From assembly GCF_000427625.1 (NCBI RefSeq), contig NZ_KE386569.1:2842789-2906788 (forward strand): DNA of 64,000 nucleotides. Reading direction: 5' to 3'. This document shows, piece after piece, positions 37,468 through 46,210 of this stretch; the stretch's first letter is position 1; every line of letters begins with the position of its first letter. A program made the position numbers and the translations under genes. This stretch comes from Methylobacter luteus IMV-B-3098. Lineage in GTDB: Bacteria > Pseudomonadota > Gammaproteobacteria > Methylococcales > Methylomonadaceae. A model generated the notes under the pieces. The model searched no databases, was not told where the DNA came from, and saw nothing but the letters and a program-made list of their open reading frames with translations.

Positions 37468-38052
37468 ATGAAAAAATCAGTCATATCGTTATTTGTCGTG
37501 ACACCGTGCCTTCTTATGCCGGTTTCCGCCTGGGCGCATACGGGTAATCATGAAATGATGGGGGTTGTTTCCGGTTTCAGTCATCCCGTGGGCGGCGCCG
37601 ACCATGTGCTTGCCATGGTTGCCGTTGGCCTGTGGGCCGCGCAACGCGGCGGGCGGGCGCTATGGGCCATGCCCGGCGCGTTTGTGGTCATGATGGTGGC
37701 TGGCGGCATGCTCGGCTTTTCAGGCATGGCCATGCCTTATATTGAGCAGGGCATCCTGATGTCGGTGCTGGTTTTGGGGGCGTTGATTGCCGGCGCTTTC
37801 GAGATGCCTCTGGCGCTCAGCGCGGGCATGGTCGGTGTCTTTGCATTATGCCACGGCTATGCGCATGGCGCCGAGATGCCGTCGGTTACCGATGCGGTTT
37901 CCTACAGTCTGGGCTTTGTGCTGGCGACAGCGTTGCTGCACGCGGCCGGCCTGGTCGTGGGTATCGCCTTGCCGAAACTGAGCATGGAGAAAGTGACGCG
38001 TTTGGCCGGAGGCGCGATAACATTTGGCGGCATCTGCCTGGGCATTAGCTAA
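37468..38052 (+). CDS. HupE/UreJ family metal-transport protein
   Basis: A 194-residue membrane protein with a signal-like N-terminus (MKKSVISLFVVTPCLLMP to AWAHTG) and about six helices. The family motif HPVGGADHVLAMVAVGLWAA is present, with a second His cluster in ALCHGYAHGAEMP. HupE/UreJ proteins are linked to nickel or cobalt uptake, and AGAGAGGA gives a good ribosome site. No hydrogenase or urease gene is nearby, but a metallothionein and a bufferin operon flank it, so metal supply is the shared theme. Confidence 0.85.
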   Translation: MKKSVISLFVVTPCLLMPVSAWAHTGNHEMMGVVSGFSHPVGGADHVLAMVAVGLWAAQRGGRALWAMPGAFVVMMVAGGMLGFSGMAMPYIEQGILMSVLVLGALIAGAFEMPLALSAGMVGVFALCHGYAHGAEMPSVTDAVSYSLGFVLATALLHAAGLVVGIALPKLSMEKVTRLAGGAITFGGICLGIS

Positions 38053-38189
38053 AGCGCACCGATTTAACGGATGATCAGTAGAACCAGGCGGCATAAAATG
38101 ATAAAGTTTAGGGTTTATAGCCACCAGCCTTTAGGTTCTCGGATTGCCTGTATAGCCGATTAAAATTTCAACTATTACGACCCAAATTT

Positions 38190-38636
38190 ATGAAAACGTT
38201 TACCTTTACAAAAAATCTTTTTTTGGCGGCCATGATAGGCACTGTTCTGGCGGTGTCAGTGACAGGTTGTTCGGATGACAAGGAGGAGCAGAAGCCGGCC
38301 AGCACCGCTGTGCATAATCCTTTCGATCATTCGCATGACGCGGTTGTGACCGATGTTCAAAAACATACGTTCGAACATCAGTTTGCGGATCAATGCGTGG
38401 CCAGGGAACTGAAAAGCTCTGTCAATAAAGAATACGACAAGAAACGGCTCGAAGATGCCTGTATGTGTATCGCGACTTTCCTGATGAAAGACCTGACGGC
38501 CGATGAAGCCGAGAAATTTATTACCGAGCATAAAAACACGCAGTCTTTAGTGATCAAGTATGAAAGTGCGGCTTATCACTGCCTGCAGGAGAAAGCCCAG
38601 CCTAAAGGCCCACAGTTGTTTGGCAAGAAACCGTAA
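38190..38636 (+). CDS. Hypothetical lipoprotein
   Basis: A 148-residue protein with a lipoprotein signal; the lipid-modified Cys is in SVTGCSDDKEE (about residue 27). The mature part begins with a His-rich stretch (HNPFDHSHD) and contains four further cysteines (QCVAREL, ACMCIATF, HCLQEK). I recognise no family. It is convergent with the bufferin operon, 141 bases away. The Cys/His content would suit metal binding, which is only a guess. Confidence 0.6.
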   Translation: MKTFTFTKNLFLAAMIGTVLAVSVTGCSDDKEEQKPASTAVHNPFDHSHDAVVTDVQKHTFEHQFADQCVARELKSSVNKEYDKKRLEDACMCIATFLMKDLTADEAEKFITEHKNTQSLVIKYESAAYHCLQEKAQPKGPQLFGKKP

Positions 38637-38720
38637 AAACCGGGATTGTGGGGGCGGGTTTCTTCGCTCCCATAAGTTGATTAGCTAATGCTATGTAACA
38701 GTTAAAGATAAAGAATTTTT

Positions 38721-38750
38721 ACCGCGAAGGTCACGAACGACCTTCGTGGT
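38721..38750. repeat. Hairpin between convergent genes, related to the dcd-region repeats
   Basis: ACCGCGAAGGTC at 38721-38732 pairs with GACCTTCGTGGT at 38739-38750 (one G-T pair). The arm resembles the ACCACGAAGG element found on both sides of dcd. It may be a bidirectional terminator or a copy of that small repeat family. Confidence 0.5.
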
Positions 38751-38777
38751 TAATCAATCAGCCTTACTACTTTAAAT

Positions 38778-39557
38778 TTAAGCGATTATCGTAATAATCG
38801 TTTTTTCGGCCCATTCCTTCAATATTGCCAGACCGCCTTCCATGATCAGAGCCGGATCGGGATGATTGGCTTCCTGCGCCACTTGTCTTAAGTAATCCTC
38901 AGCCGTCAGCCCCTCATTTTCCTGAATCAGTTGCAGCAGCCGGTAAGTGATCCCCGTGATCTGGGAAAAATGAACCTCATCATCGATATTGCGGTAGACG
39001 ATCAGGAAAGTCGGCTGTTCCGGCGCCACAGCCGGCAGGAAGTCGGGCGATAGCTGCTGGACCGGATATTGATAAGCCAGCGGCCAGGCCAGCGGCGACA
39101 GGGCGATGCGCTCGTTCGGCAGATTGTCGATGTCGTCGCGGCTATTGGCGATCACGTCCATTTTGGCGATCGCCAGCGCCGTTTCCACCCATTCGTAATG
39201 AGCCAGTTCGAGCAGAAAAGGCAAATCGTCGGGATTGTCGCGTTCGTTCTGCAGGTAATCGAGGAATTCTTCCGGAATTTCTGAAAAATAGGGGGATTGA
39301 CAGCGGTGGCTGGCAAAGAAATCCTGAGCCAGCCCGAACCACTGCTTGTCATCGAGAATACTGCGCAGGACCGGAAAACTGCTGGACAGAAAGCTTTCCA
39401 CATTGTTGAAGAACAACTCGCGATACATGGCCATACGCTGGGCCTTGACGTCGGCCGGCGCGGGATTGTTTTCAGGGTCTCTGATATAGGACGCAAACTC
39501 CAACTGCCTGGCTTTAAAATCGACGCGGTTGGCGATTTCAGGCTGACTGTTTTTCAT
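38778..39557 (-). CDS. bufC: DUF2063 partner protein of the DUF692 enzyme (BufC/HvfC-like)
   Basis: A 259-residue protein of the DUF2063 family. The N-terminal domain (about 1-110) has the typical LEFASYIRDPENNP and YRELFFNNVESFLSSSFPVL. The C-terminal part (about 130-259) contains TFLIVYRNIDDEVHFSQIT. In bufferin and HvfABC systems this protein binds the precursor and is required with the DUF692 enzyme for Cys modification. It overlaps bufB by 20 bases and is the last gene of the operon. The start at ATG 39557 is chosen because homology begins there; the frame upstream is antisense noise. Confidence 0.88.
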   Translation of the reverse strand: MKNSQPEIANRVDFKARQLEFASYIRDPENNPAPADVKAQRMAMYRELFFNNVESFLSSSFPVLRSILDDKQWFGLAQDFFASHRCQSPYFSEIPEEFLDYLQNERDNPDDLPFLLELAHYEWVETALAIAKMDVIANSRDDIDNLPNERIALSPLAWPLAYQYPVQQLSPDFLPAVAPEQPTFLIVYRNIDDEVHFSQITGITYRLLQLIQENEGLTAEDYLRQVAQEANHPDPALIMEGGLAILKEWAEKTIITIIA

Positions 39558-40389
39558 GCTGATTTTCCCAAGCGTTTTGTATCGTCCGAATGGTGCGGAC
39601 TTCCTGCACCAGTTCCGCCAAGGAAGGGATATTGAAATCCCGTTCCAGCAGAGTCGGGAATACGCCGTAAAGCTCATAGGCCTTGCCCAGCAGTTTCCAG
39701 ACCGGGTCGATGATATCGGCGCCGTGCGTGTCGACCAGGAAATCCTCGGCTTCCACATAGTGCCCGGCAATATGCGCGTAGGCGATCCGATCGGCCGGAA
39801 TGGCTTTCAGGAACGCCTCGGCGTCATAACCGTGGTTGACGCTGTTCACGTAAATGTTGTTGATATCGATCAAGACGTCGCAGTCAGCTTCTGCAATGAC
39901 GGCGTTGAAGAAGTCTATTTCGGCCATTTCCTGGCCCGGCGCGGCGTAATAGGAGATGTTCTCGATAGCGATTTTTTGCTCCAGAATGTCCTGGACGCGC
40001 CTGATGCGCGCCGCGACATGCGAGACGGCCTCCGATGTGAACGGCATGGGCATCAGGTCATACAGATGGCCTTCGTTGCTGCAGTAGCTCAAGTGCTCGC
40101 TGTAGAATTTGATCTGGTGTTCGGCCATGAAGTTTTTGACGTCACGCACGAATTTTTCGTCGAGCGGATCGGTGCTGCCTATCGATAAGGACAAGCCGTG
40201 GCAAACAAAGTCAAAGCGTTCGGTCATGGCCCGAAACTGCTTGCCCAGTTTGCCGCCTATCGTGATCCAGTTTTCCGGTGCGACTTCGTAAAAATCGACT
40301 TCTTTGGGTGGATTTTCGACGATTTCAGTTAAAAAAGACCGACGCAGGCCCAGACCGGCACCGTGCACGAGATTTAGGGTTGTGTCCAT
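39538..40389 (-). CDS. bufB: DUF692 multinuclear iron oxidase (BufB/HvfB-like)
   Basis: A 283-residue TIM-barrel enzyme of the MNIO family, which includes MbnB of methanobactin synthesis. Conserved polar sites expected to bind the iron cluster are visible: His64 (CHGLSLSIG), Glu98-His99 (SEHLSY), Glu143-Asn144 (IENISYY), Asp175/Asn178 (LIDINNIYVNSVNHG), His206/His210 (AHIAGH), Asp220/His222 and Glu249/Asp251 (LERDFNIPS). It would oxidise Cys residues of the adjacent EGxC precursor to a copper-binding heterocycle. The start follows the intercistronic hairpin by about 30 bases; no strong Shine-Dalgarno is evident. Confidence 0.92.
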   Translation of the reverse strand: MDTTLNLVHGAGLGLRRSFLTEIVENPPKEVDFYEVAPENWITIGGKLGKQFRAMTERFDFVCHGLSLSIGSTDPLDEKFVRDVKNFMAEHQIKFYSEHLSYCSNEGHLYDLMPMPFTSEAVSHVAARIRRVQDILEQKIAIENISYYAAPGQEMAEIDFFNAVIAEADCDVLIDINNIYVNSVNHGYDAEAFLKAIPADRIAYAHIAGHYVEAEDFLVDTHGADIIDPVWKLLGKAYELYGVFPTLLERDFNIPSLAELVQEVRTIRTIQNAWENQHEKQSA

Positions 40390-40418
40390 AAGAACACCTG
40401 TATTTTGGATTAAAGCGG

Positions 40419-40441
40419 GAGGGCATGACGGTCATGCCCTC
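40419..40441. promoter_or_regulatory. Intercistronic hairpin between bufA and bufB
   Basis: GAGGGCATGAC and GTCATGCCCTC form an almost loopless 11-bp stem in the 89-base gap between precursor and enzyme genes. On the minus (coding) strand no U-run follows, so it is more likely a processing or stabilising structure that keeps precursor mRNA in excess than a full terminator. On the plus strand it is followed by TTTTT. Confidence 0.55.
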
Positions 40442-40478
40442 TTTTTGCAGTCAGGACAGGCTGTACCTGCCTTAAGGC

Positions 40479-40949
40479 TTATTCGCCGGCTGCGTTTTTA
40501 GGGCTGACTTTTTCCTGGCCTGCACCTTTAGTGTCCGTGCCTTTTTGCATGGCGCCGCAAGCGCCTTCTTTACCCTTCATCATGGCGCCGCACATGCCTT
40601 CCATGCCTTTTTTCATTTTGCCGCCTTCCATCATGGCGCCGCACATGCCTTCGCCGCATTTGCCTTCTGCCGCTTTATCGACTGATTTCGCGGCAGGTTT
40701 GTTGCCGGCGCAAGCGCCTTCCACGGTTTTGGGCGCCGCTTTCATGGCGCCGCCGCATTTGCCTTCGCCGCATGAGCCTTCTTTCATGCCTGATTTGGCA
40801 GTGTCAGCTGCAGCCACTTGCATGTAACCGCTGTTCATGTCGGTCATGGCGAAAGGGTTGGCTTCCGCATGGGCCGCTGTTACCGCCAAAGTAGACAGGA
40901 ATGCGGTCCCCATAGCCGCCGCGAAAGGTGTTTTGTTAATTTTTTTCAT
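40479..40949 (-). CDS. bufA: Bufferin/HvfA-type RiPP precursor with seven EGxC motifs
   Basis: A 156-residue exported Cys-rich peptide. The signal peptide ends near AAHA (residues 1-28). The mature part has exactly seven Cys (60, 65, 80, 98, 103, 120, 131), all in EGxC context: EGSCG, EGKCG, EGACA, EGKCG, EGMCG, EGMCG, EGACG. EGKCG is the motif whose Cys is oxidised by MNIO enzymes in HvfA and related bufferins to give copper-binding groups. The rest is rich in Gly, Lys, Met and Ala, with GAMM repeats that could also bind Cu(I). CGGGAGTCAAT is a good ribosome site. Followed by bufB and bufC on the same strand. Confidence 0.88.
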   Translation of the reverse strand: MKKINKTPFAAAMGTAFLSTLAVTAAHAEANPFAMTDMNSGYMQVAAADTAKSGMKEGSCGEGKCGGAMKAAPKTVEGACAGNKPAAKSVDKAAEGKCGEGMCGAMMEGGKMKKGMEGMCGAMMKGKEGACGAMQKGTDTKGAGQEKVSPKNAAGE

Positions 40950-40979
40950 ATTGACTCCCGAGTATTAAAAACAGTGACT

Positions 40980-41003
40980 CATAAGTATTGAGTACGACTT
41001 ATG
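40980..41003 (-). promoter_or_regulatory. Inverted repeat in the bufA promoter region
   Basis: CATAAGT at 40980-40986 and ACTTATG at 40997-41003 are inverted copies with a 10-base spacer, 31 bases upstream of the bufA start. The spacing of two half-sites about 1.6 turns apart fits a dimeric regulator. The regulator is not identifiable from this window. Confidence 0.4.
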
Positions 41004-41079
41004 ATATCAAACACAACTGAACAAATGATGAATATCTGCTTGTCCAAATATTGAGCATCTAAAGACTATACAGGCTTAA

Positions 41080-41742
41080 TCAAGTTCCTGCCACTGAGTT
41101 TTTAGCTAACTCGGTTGTTTTATTTGGATATTCGCACAGATCTTTAATGACACAGTTCGGGCAGAGCGGTTTTCTGGCAATGCAGGTGTAACGGCCATGC
41201 AGTATCAGTAAATGATGGGCATCTTTTTTGTGCTGCCTGGGCACCCATTTTTCGAGCTTTTGCTCCACTTCCCGCACGTTCTCGCCGGGCGCGATGCCGG
41301 TGCGGTTGGCGACGCGGAAGATGTGGGTGTCGACAGCAATCACGTGCTGGCCGAATGCTGTGTTCAGCATGACATTGGCTGTTTTCCTGCCGACACCGGC
41401 CAGGGCCTCGAGTTCTTCTCGCGTTTGCGGCACCTGGCCTGCATGCCGCTCGAGCAATTGCCGGCAAAGGGTCATGATATTGGCCGCTTTGCCCCTGTAA
41501 AAGTTGATGGTCTTGATATAGTCCGTCAGACCTTCCAGGCCCAGCGCCAGGATCGCCTCAGGCGTACTGGCGACGGGGAACAGCTTGGTGGTGGCTTTGT
41601 TGACGCCTTTATCGGTCGCCTGGGCCGACAGCACAACCGCGATCAACAGCTCAAAAGTCGTCGTGTATTGAAGCTCGGTCTTGGGCTCGGGAATGGCCGC
41701 TGCCAGACGGTCAAAGATGGCGCGGCGTTTTTCAGCGTTCAT
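41080..41742 (-). CDS. nth: Endonuclease III
   Basis: A 220-residue DNA glycosylase/AP lyase for oxidised pyrimidines. The helix-hairpin-helix [14 protein letters not shown] contains catalytic Lys120, and Asp138 lies in VDTHIFRV. The 4Fe-4S cluster Cys pattern [11 protein letters not shown] through LC is intact. The ATG overlaps the end of the rnfB-like gene by 4 bases. Last gene of the metG-hcp-rnfB-nth run. Confidence 0.95.
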   Translation of the reverse strand: MNAEKRRAIFDRLAAAIPEPKTELQYTTTFELLIAVVLSAQATDKGVNKATTKLFPVASTPEAILALGLEGLTDYIKTINFYRGKAANIMTLCRQLLERHAGQVPQTREELEALAGVGRKTANVMLNTAFGQHVIAVDTHIFRVANRTGIAPGENVREVEQKLEKWVPRQHKKDAHHLLILHGRYTCIARKPLCPNCVIKDLCEYPNKTTELAKNSVAGT

Positions 41743-42293
41743 GGCTTGATCGATTTCAGTTTGAGCAAGGCTTCTTTTTTCTTGCGTGCGCGTTCGGCTT
41801 TTTCCGCTTCTTCCTGTTGCTGGCGCAGGCTGCGCGCCTCATAGCGGTGCATGGCCCGTTGCGCCTGCGCGGATTTTTGTGCCGGCGTAGGTTGAGGCTC
41901 TACAACGTTCATGACGATGCAGTCGACCGGGCAGGGTGCGATGCAAAGCTCACAGCCCGTGCATTCCGAGGCGATGACCGTATGCATGAATTTTGCCGCG
42001 CCCAAAATCGCATCGACAGGGCAAGCCGCGATGCATTTTGTGCAGCCGATACAGTCGTCTTCGATAATGAACGCGACCTGTTTGGGCTTGTGCTGGCCGA
42101 ACTGCGTATTGAGCGGCTTGGCCGGTACGCCCAGCAGACGCGCGATCTCGATGATGCCTTCGTCGCCGCCGGGCGGGCATTGATTGATGTCGGCCATGCC
42201 ATTAGCGATGGTCTCGGCGTAAGGCTTACAGCCTTTGAAGCCGCATTGGCCGCATTGGGTTTGCGGCAGTAAAGCGTTTATTTGCTCAATCAC
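41739..42293 (-). CDS. rnfB: RnfB-like iron-sulfur protein
   Basis: A 184-residue protein with the RnfB-type 4Fe-4S domain ([19 protein letters not shown], then NQCPPGG) and two ferredoxin clusters ([12 protein letters not shown] and [12 protein letters not shown]). The N-terminal membrane helix of true RnfB is missing and no other rnf genes are in the window. A Lys/Glu-rich helical tail of about 50 residues ([17 protein letters not shown]) is added. It may act as a soluble electron carrier, possibly for the Hcp encoded 8 bases upstream. Confidence 0.88.
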   Translation of the reverse strand: MIEQINALLPQTQCGQCGFKGCKPYAETIANGMADINQCPPGGDEGIIEIARLLGVPAKPLNTQFGQHKPKQVAFIIEDDCIGCTKCIAACPVDAILGAAKFMHTVIASECTGCELCIAPCPVDCIVMNVVEPQPTPAQKSAQAQRAMHRYEARSLRQQQEEAEKAERARKKKEALLKLKSIKP

Positions 42294-42301
42294 AGTTTTG
42301 T

Positions 42302-43975
42302 TCAGTTGCCTGCCACCATCGCCGCGACATCGTTTTCGGCCTTGTCTATGCCTTTCAGCGCAAATTGCCCGGCCAGCCTGTCCTTGATCTTGGCTGTGAA
42401 AAACGGCGGCAGGGTAGGGCCCAGGCGCACGTTTTTAACGTTCAGCGCCAGCAGCGCCAGCGTCATGAGGATGGTTTTCTGTTCATACCAGGCGATATTG
42501 AAAGACACCGGCAGTTCGTTGAGACCGGCAAGGCCCAGGGCCTGCTGCAGCTCTTTCAGGAACGCGATCAGTGAGTAGAAGTCATTGCTTTGGCCGGCGT
42601 CCAGCAAGCGCGGAATGCCGTTGATGTCGCCGAGAGCCAGTGTGTTGAAGCGGTATTTGGTATCGCCCGCCGTCAGGATCAGCGTGTCTGGAGGCAGGGC
42701 CTCGGCGACCTGCGTATAGTACCGGCGCTCCTTGTGGCGGCCGTCGGCGCCAGCCATAACGACCAGGCGGCGAATAGAGCCGTCTTTGATGCCTGCCGCA
42801 ATCTGTTCCAGATAGCTTTGCAGCGATTGGTGCGCATAGCCGAGCGTAGTCGTGTTGTCGCTGAGCTGGCTGGGCGGCTCGCATTGTTTGGCCTGTTCGA
42901 TCAGCGCGCTGAAATCCTTGCGCTGGCCGGGCTTGCGGTCGGCGATATGCGGCACATCGGGCCAGCCTACCATGCCGGTCGTGTAAATCTTGTCTTTGTA
43001 CTTGTCTTTCTGCTGCTGAATGCTGTTGGTGGTGATCAGTATCGGACCGTTGAATTTCTGGAAATCGGTCCGTTGTTCCTGCCAGGCATCGCCGAAATTG
43101 CCGGCCAGATTGAAGTATTTTTTCAGGGCCGGATAGGCGTGCGCGGCAATGGCCTCGCCGTGCGTGTAAACGTCGACGCCGGTGCCGGCGGTCTGTTCCA
43201 GCAGGTCTTCGATATCGCGCAGATCGTGGCCCGAAACGAGGATGCCCGGTTTTTCCCAGCTGTCGAGATAGACCTTGGTCGGGACCGGATCGCCGAAGCG
43301 CGCGGTATTGGCCTGATCGAGCAGTGCGAAAGCGGTCATGCCGAGTTCGCCGCATTTCAAGTTCATGGCCATGATTTCATCGAGGGAACTGTCGGCTTTC
43401 AGGCTGAAAGCCAGTGCTTCGTGCATGAAGGCATACAGTTCTTCATTGGCAAAATCCAGCACTTCGGCATGTTCGATCAATGACGCCAGGCCTTTCAGGC
43501 CATACACCAGCAATTCACGCAGGGCATGACAGTCAGTATCCAGTGCGGAGATCTGCATGACGCCGACAGCTTCACCTTGTGCCACGAAAGCCGCTTCCGA
43601 AACGTCCGTATACTGCCAGATCGCTTCTTCGGGCACAGACTCGCTAAAAGGGGCGTCGTTCTTTTCTTCAAACGCGGCAATAAACTGATGGCGCAGATGG
43701 TTTCTGCGCTGAATGGTTTCCTGTATCAGGGACACGAAAACGGCCGGATCGAAGTTGACGTTGGTTACAGTGGCATACAGTGCCCGAGCCGTGAACCGAT
43801 CGGTTTTGGCATCGCGTATGCCCAGCTGCCCCGCCTTGTGCGCATAAAACGACAAGCCCTTCAGCGCATACACCAGTAAGTCCTGGAGACTGGCCACATC
43901 CTCTTTCTTGCCGCAGATGCCGGCCGAATCACAGGCAACGTTTTTTTTGGCTTCCTGACAGTGGTAACAAAACAT
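42302..43975 (-). CDS. hcp: Hybrid cluster protein (hydroxylamine reductase)
   Basis: A 557-residue iron-sulfur protein. The N-terminal cluster motif is [21 protein letters not shown] (Cys3, 6, 15, 21), the long-spacing form. Later hybrid-cluster residues are in [20 protein letters not shown] and the C-terminal domain with [10 protein letters not shown]. Hcp reduces NO or hydroxylamine under low oxygen. No hcr reductase follows. Instead an RnfB-like ferredoxin is encoded next, which could supply electrons. It begins 21 bases after metG ends. Confidence 0.93.
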   Translation of the reverse strand: MFCYHCQEAKKNVACDSAGICGKKEDVASLQDLLVYALKGLSFYAHKAGQLGIRDAKTDRFTARALYATVTNVNFDPAVFVSLIQETIQRRNHLRHQFIAAFEEKNDAPFSESVPEEAIWQYTDVSEAAFVAQGEAVGVMQISALDTDCHALRELLVYGLKGLASLIEHAEVLDFANEELYAFMHEALAFSLKADSSLDEIMAMNLKCGELGMTAFALLDQANTARFGDPVPTKVYLDSWEKPGILVSGHDLRDIEDLLEQTAGTGVDVYTHGEAIAAHAYPALKKYFNLAGNFGDAWQEQRTDFQKFNGPILITTNSIQQQKDKYKDKIYTTGMVGWPDVPHIADRKPGQRKDFSALIEQAKQCEPPSQLSDNTTTLGYAHQSLQSYLEQIAAGIKDGSIRRLVVMAGADGRHKERRYYTQVAEALPPDTLILTAGDTKYRFNTLALGDINGIPRLLDAGQSNDFYSLIAFLKELQQALGLAGLNELPVSFNIAWYEQKTILMTLALLALNVKNVRLGPTLPPFFTAKIKDRLAGQFALKGIDKAENDVAAMVAGN

Positions 43976-43996
43976 ATCTAACTCTCTACTACTAAA

Positions 43997-46024
43997 TTAC
44001 TTAACGCGCATGCCCGGCTTTGCGCCTGCGTCAGGGTGCAGTACCCATATGTCTTTGCCGCCGGGGCCTGCCGCCAGCACCATGCCTTCCGAGACGCCGA
44101 AACGCATTTTGCGCGGAGCCAGATTGGCGACCACGACCGTCAATTTGCCTTCCAGGTCTTCCGGCGCATAAGCCGACTTGATGCCGGCAAAGATATTGCG
44201 CGTTTCATCGCCGATATCGACGGTCAATTGCAGCAGTTTCTCGGCCCCTTCGACATGGTCGGCTTTGACAATGCGTGCAATGCGAAGGTCCAGTTTGGCG
44301 AAATCGTCGAACTCGATGGTGTCGGCGATCGGTTCGCAAGTATGTGCTTTAGCTTTGGGCGCCTCGGCAGTTTTTTCCAGATTCTCTTTGGAGTCCTCTA
44401 TGATGGCGGCGATTTTATCGGCCTCAACACGCGTCATGAGCGGTTTGAAGTCGTTAATGACATGGTCTGTCAACGGCTGTACACCGGTCACCGGCCAGGC
44501 TTGCGAGGCGATGTTCAGGAACTGCTCGGCTTCGGTTGCCAGCGCCGGAATGACCGGTTTCAGATAGGCCGCCAGCAGGCGGAACAGGTTGAGGCCCATC
44601 GAGCAGACGTCGTGCAGTTCGGCGTCCTTGCCTTCTTCCTTGGCGATCAGCCAGGGCTTTTTCTCGTCGATGTACTGGTTGGCTTTGTCGGCTAATGCCA
44701 TGATTTCGCGCATGGCCTTGGCGAATTCACGCGTTTCGTAAAACTCGGCTATTGGCGCATGGGCTTTGACGAATTCGGCGAACAAGGCCGGTTCCGAGCA
44801 GTGCGCGGACAGTCTGTTGTCGAAGCGTTTCTTGATGAAACCGCTGCAGCGGCTGGCGATGTTGACGACCTTGCCGACCAGGTCGGAATTCACGCGCTGG
44901 CTGAAATCGTCGAAGTTCAGGTCGATATCGTCAACGCCGGCGCTCAGCTTGGCAGCGAAATAATAGCGCAGGTATTCGGGATTCAGATGATCCAGATAGG
45001 TTCTGGCCTTGATGAACGTGCCGCGCGACTTGGACATTTTTTCGCCGTTCACGGTCAGGAAGCCGTGCGCGAAAATGGCGCTGGGCGTTCTGAAGCCGGC
45101 GCCGCTCAGCATGGCCGGCCAGAACAGGGCATGGAAGTAAATGATGTCCTTGCCGATGAAATGGTACAGCTCGGCATCGCTGTCCTTGCTCCAGAAGGCA
45201 TCGAAATCGATATCCTGCTTCTCGCACAGGTTTTTGAAGCTGGCCATGTAGCCGATAGGCGCATCGAGCCAGACGTAAAAATACTTGCCCGGCGCGTCCG
45301 GAATCTCGAAGCCGAAATACGGCGCATCGCGCGAAATATCCCATTGCTGCAGGCCGGCTTCCAGCCACTCGTCGAGCTTGTTGGCGACTTCCGGCTGCAA
45401 ATGCCCTGATTTGGTCCAGTGCCGAAGCATTCCGGCGAAATCACCGAGGTTGAAAAAGTAATGAACGGAATCCTTTTCAATCGGTTTTTCGCCCGAAACG
45501 GCGGAAACGGCGTTTTTCAATTCGGTCGGCGAATAGGTTGCGCCGCAGGCCTCGCAACTATCGCCGTATTGATCGGGCGCGCCGCATTTAGGGCATTCGC
45601 CTTTGATGAAGCGGTCGGGCAGGAACATGTTCTTGACCGGGTCGTACGCCTGCGTGATCGTGCGCGAGCTGATGTGGCCGCCGTCGCGAAGGCGCGTGTA
45701 GATCAGCGATGAAAAGGTTTTGTTCTCGTCGGAATGGGTGCTGTGGTAATTATCGAAAGCGACGCCGAATTCGGTAAAGTCAGCCAGATGTTCCTTGCCG
45801 ACCTGGGCGATCAGCGCTTCCGGCGTGATGCCTTCACGATCGGCTTTCAGCATGATCGGCGTGCCATGCGTATCGTCCGCGCAAACGTAATAGCATTGAT
45901 TGCCGCGTTGTTTCTGAAAACGTACCCAGATATCCGTTTGAATGTATTCAACCAGATGTCCAAGATGAATAGGGCCGTTGGCGTAGGGTAAAGCGCTGGT
46001 GACGAGAATTTTTCTATCCGACAT
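43997..46024 (-). CDS. metG: Methionyl-tRNA synthetase
   Basis: A 675-residue class I synthetase. The HIGH-type motif [12 protein letters not shown], the zinc-knuckle [17 protein letters not shown] and KMSKSRGT are all intact. A C-terminal EMAP-like tRNA-binding domain (about 575-675, [20 protein letters not shown]) is fused. First gene of a run with hcp, rnfB-like and nth; divergent from mrp. Confidence 0.97.
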   Translation of the reverse strand: MSDRKILVTSALPYANGPIHLGHLVEYIQTDIWVRFQKQRGNQCYYVCADDTHGTPIMLKADREGITPEALIAQVGKEHLADFTEFGVAFDNYHSTHSDENKTFSSLIYTRLRDGGHISSRTITQAYDPVKNMFLPDRFIKGECPKCGAPDQYGDSCEACGATYSPTELKNAVSAVSGEKPIEKDSVHYFFNLGDFAGMLRHWTKSGHLQPEVANKLDEWLEAGLQQWDISRDAPYFGFEIPDAPGKYFYVWLDAPIGYMASFKNLCEKQDIDFDAFWSKDSDAELYHFIGKDIIYFHALFWPAMLSGAGFRTPSAIFAHGFLTVNGEKMSKSRGTFIKARTYLDHLNPEYLRYYFAAKLSAGVDDIDLNFDDFSQRVNSDLVGKVVNIASRCSGFIKKRFDNRLSAHCSEPALFAEFVKAHAPIAEFYETREFAKAMREIMALADKANQYIDEKKPWLIAKEEGKDAELHDVCSMGLNLFRLLAAYLKPVIPALATEAEQFLNIASQAWPVTGVQPLTDHVINDFKPLMTRVEADKIAAIIEDSKENLEKTAEAPKAKAHTCEPIADTIEFDDFAKLDLRIARIVKADHVEGAEKLLQLTVDIGDETRNIFAGIKSAYAPEDLEGKLTVVVANLAPRKMRFGVSEGMVLAAGPGGKDIWVLHPDAGAKPGMRVK

Positions 46025-46210
46025 AATATAAATATCAAGCAGTACGAAGACAAAACGAACCGTGTATTATGGCATAAAATAGCGCCGCTACCGAATAACG
46101 AGACGCTAAAATGTGCATTATAGGAGAAAAGCGGTAAAATGCCTTCTATTCCAGAGTAAATTACTTGGTTATTTGCTCGAATTCTTACCTTACCTAACAT
46201 GGAGCATAGT

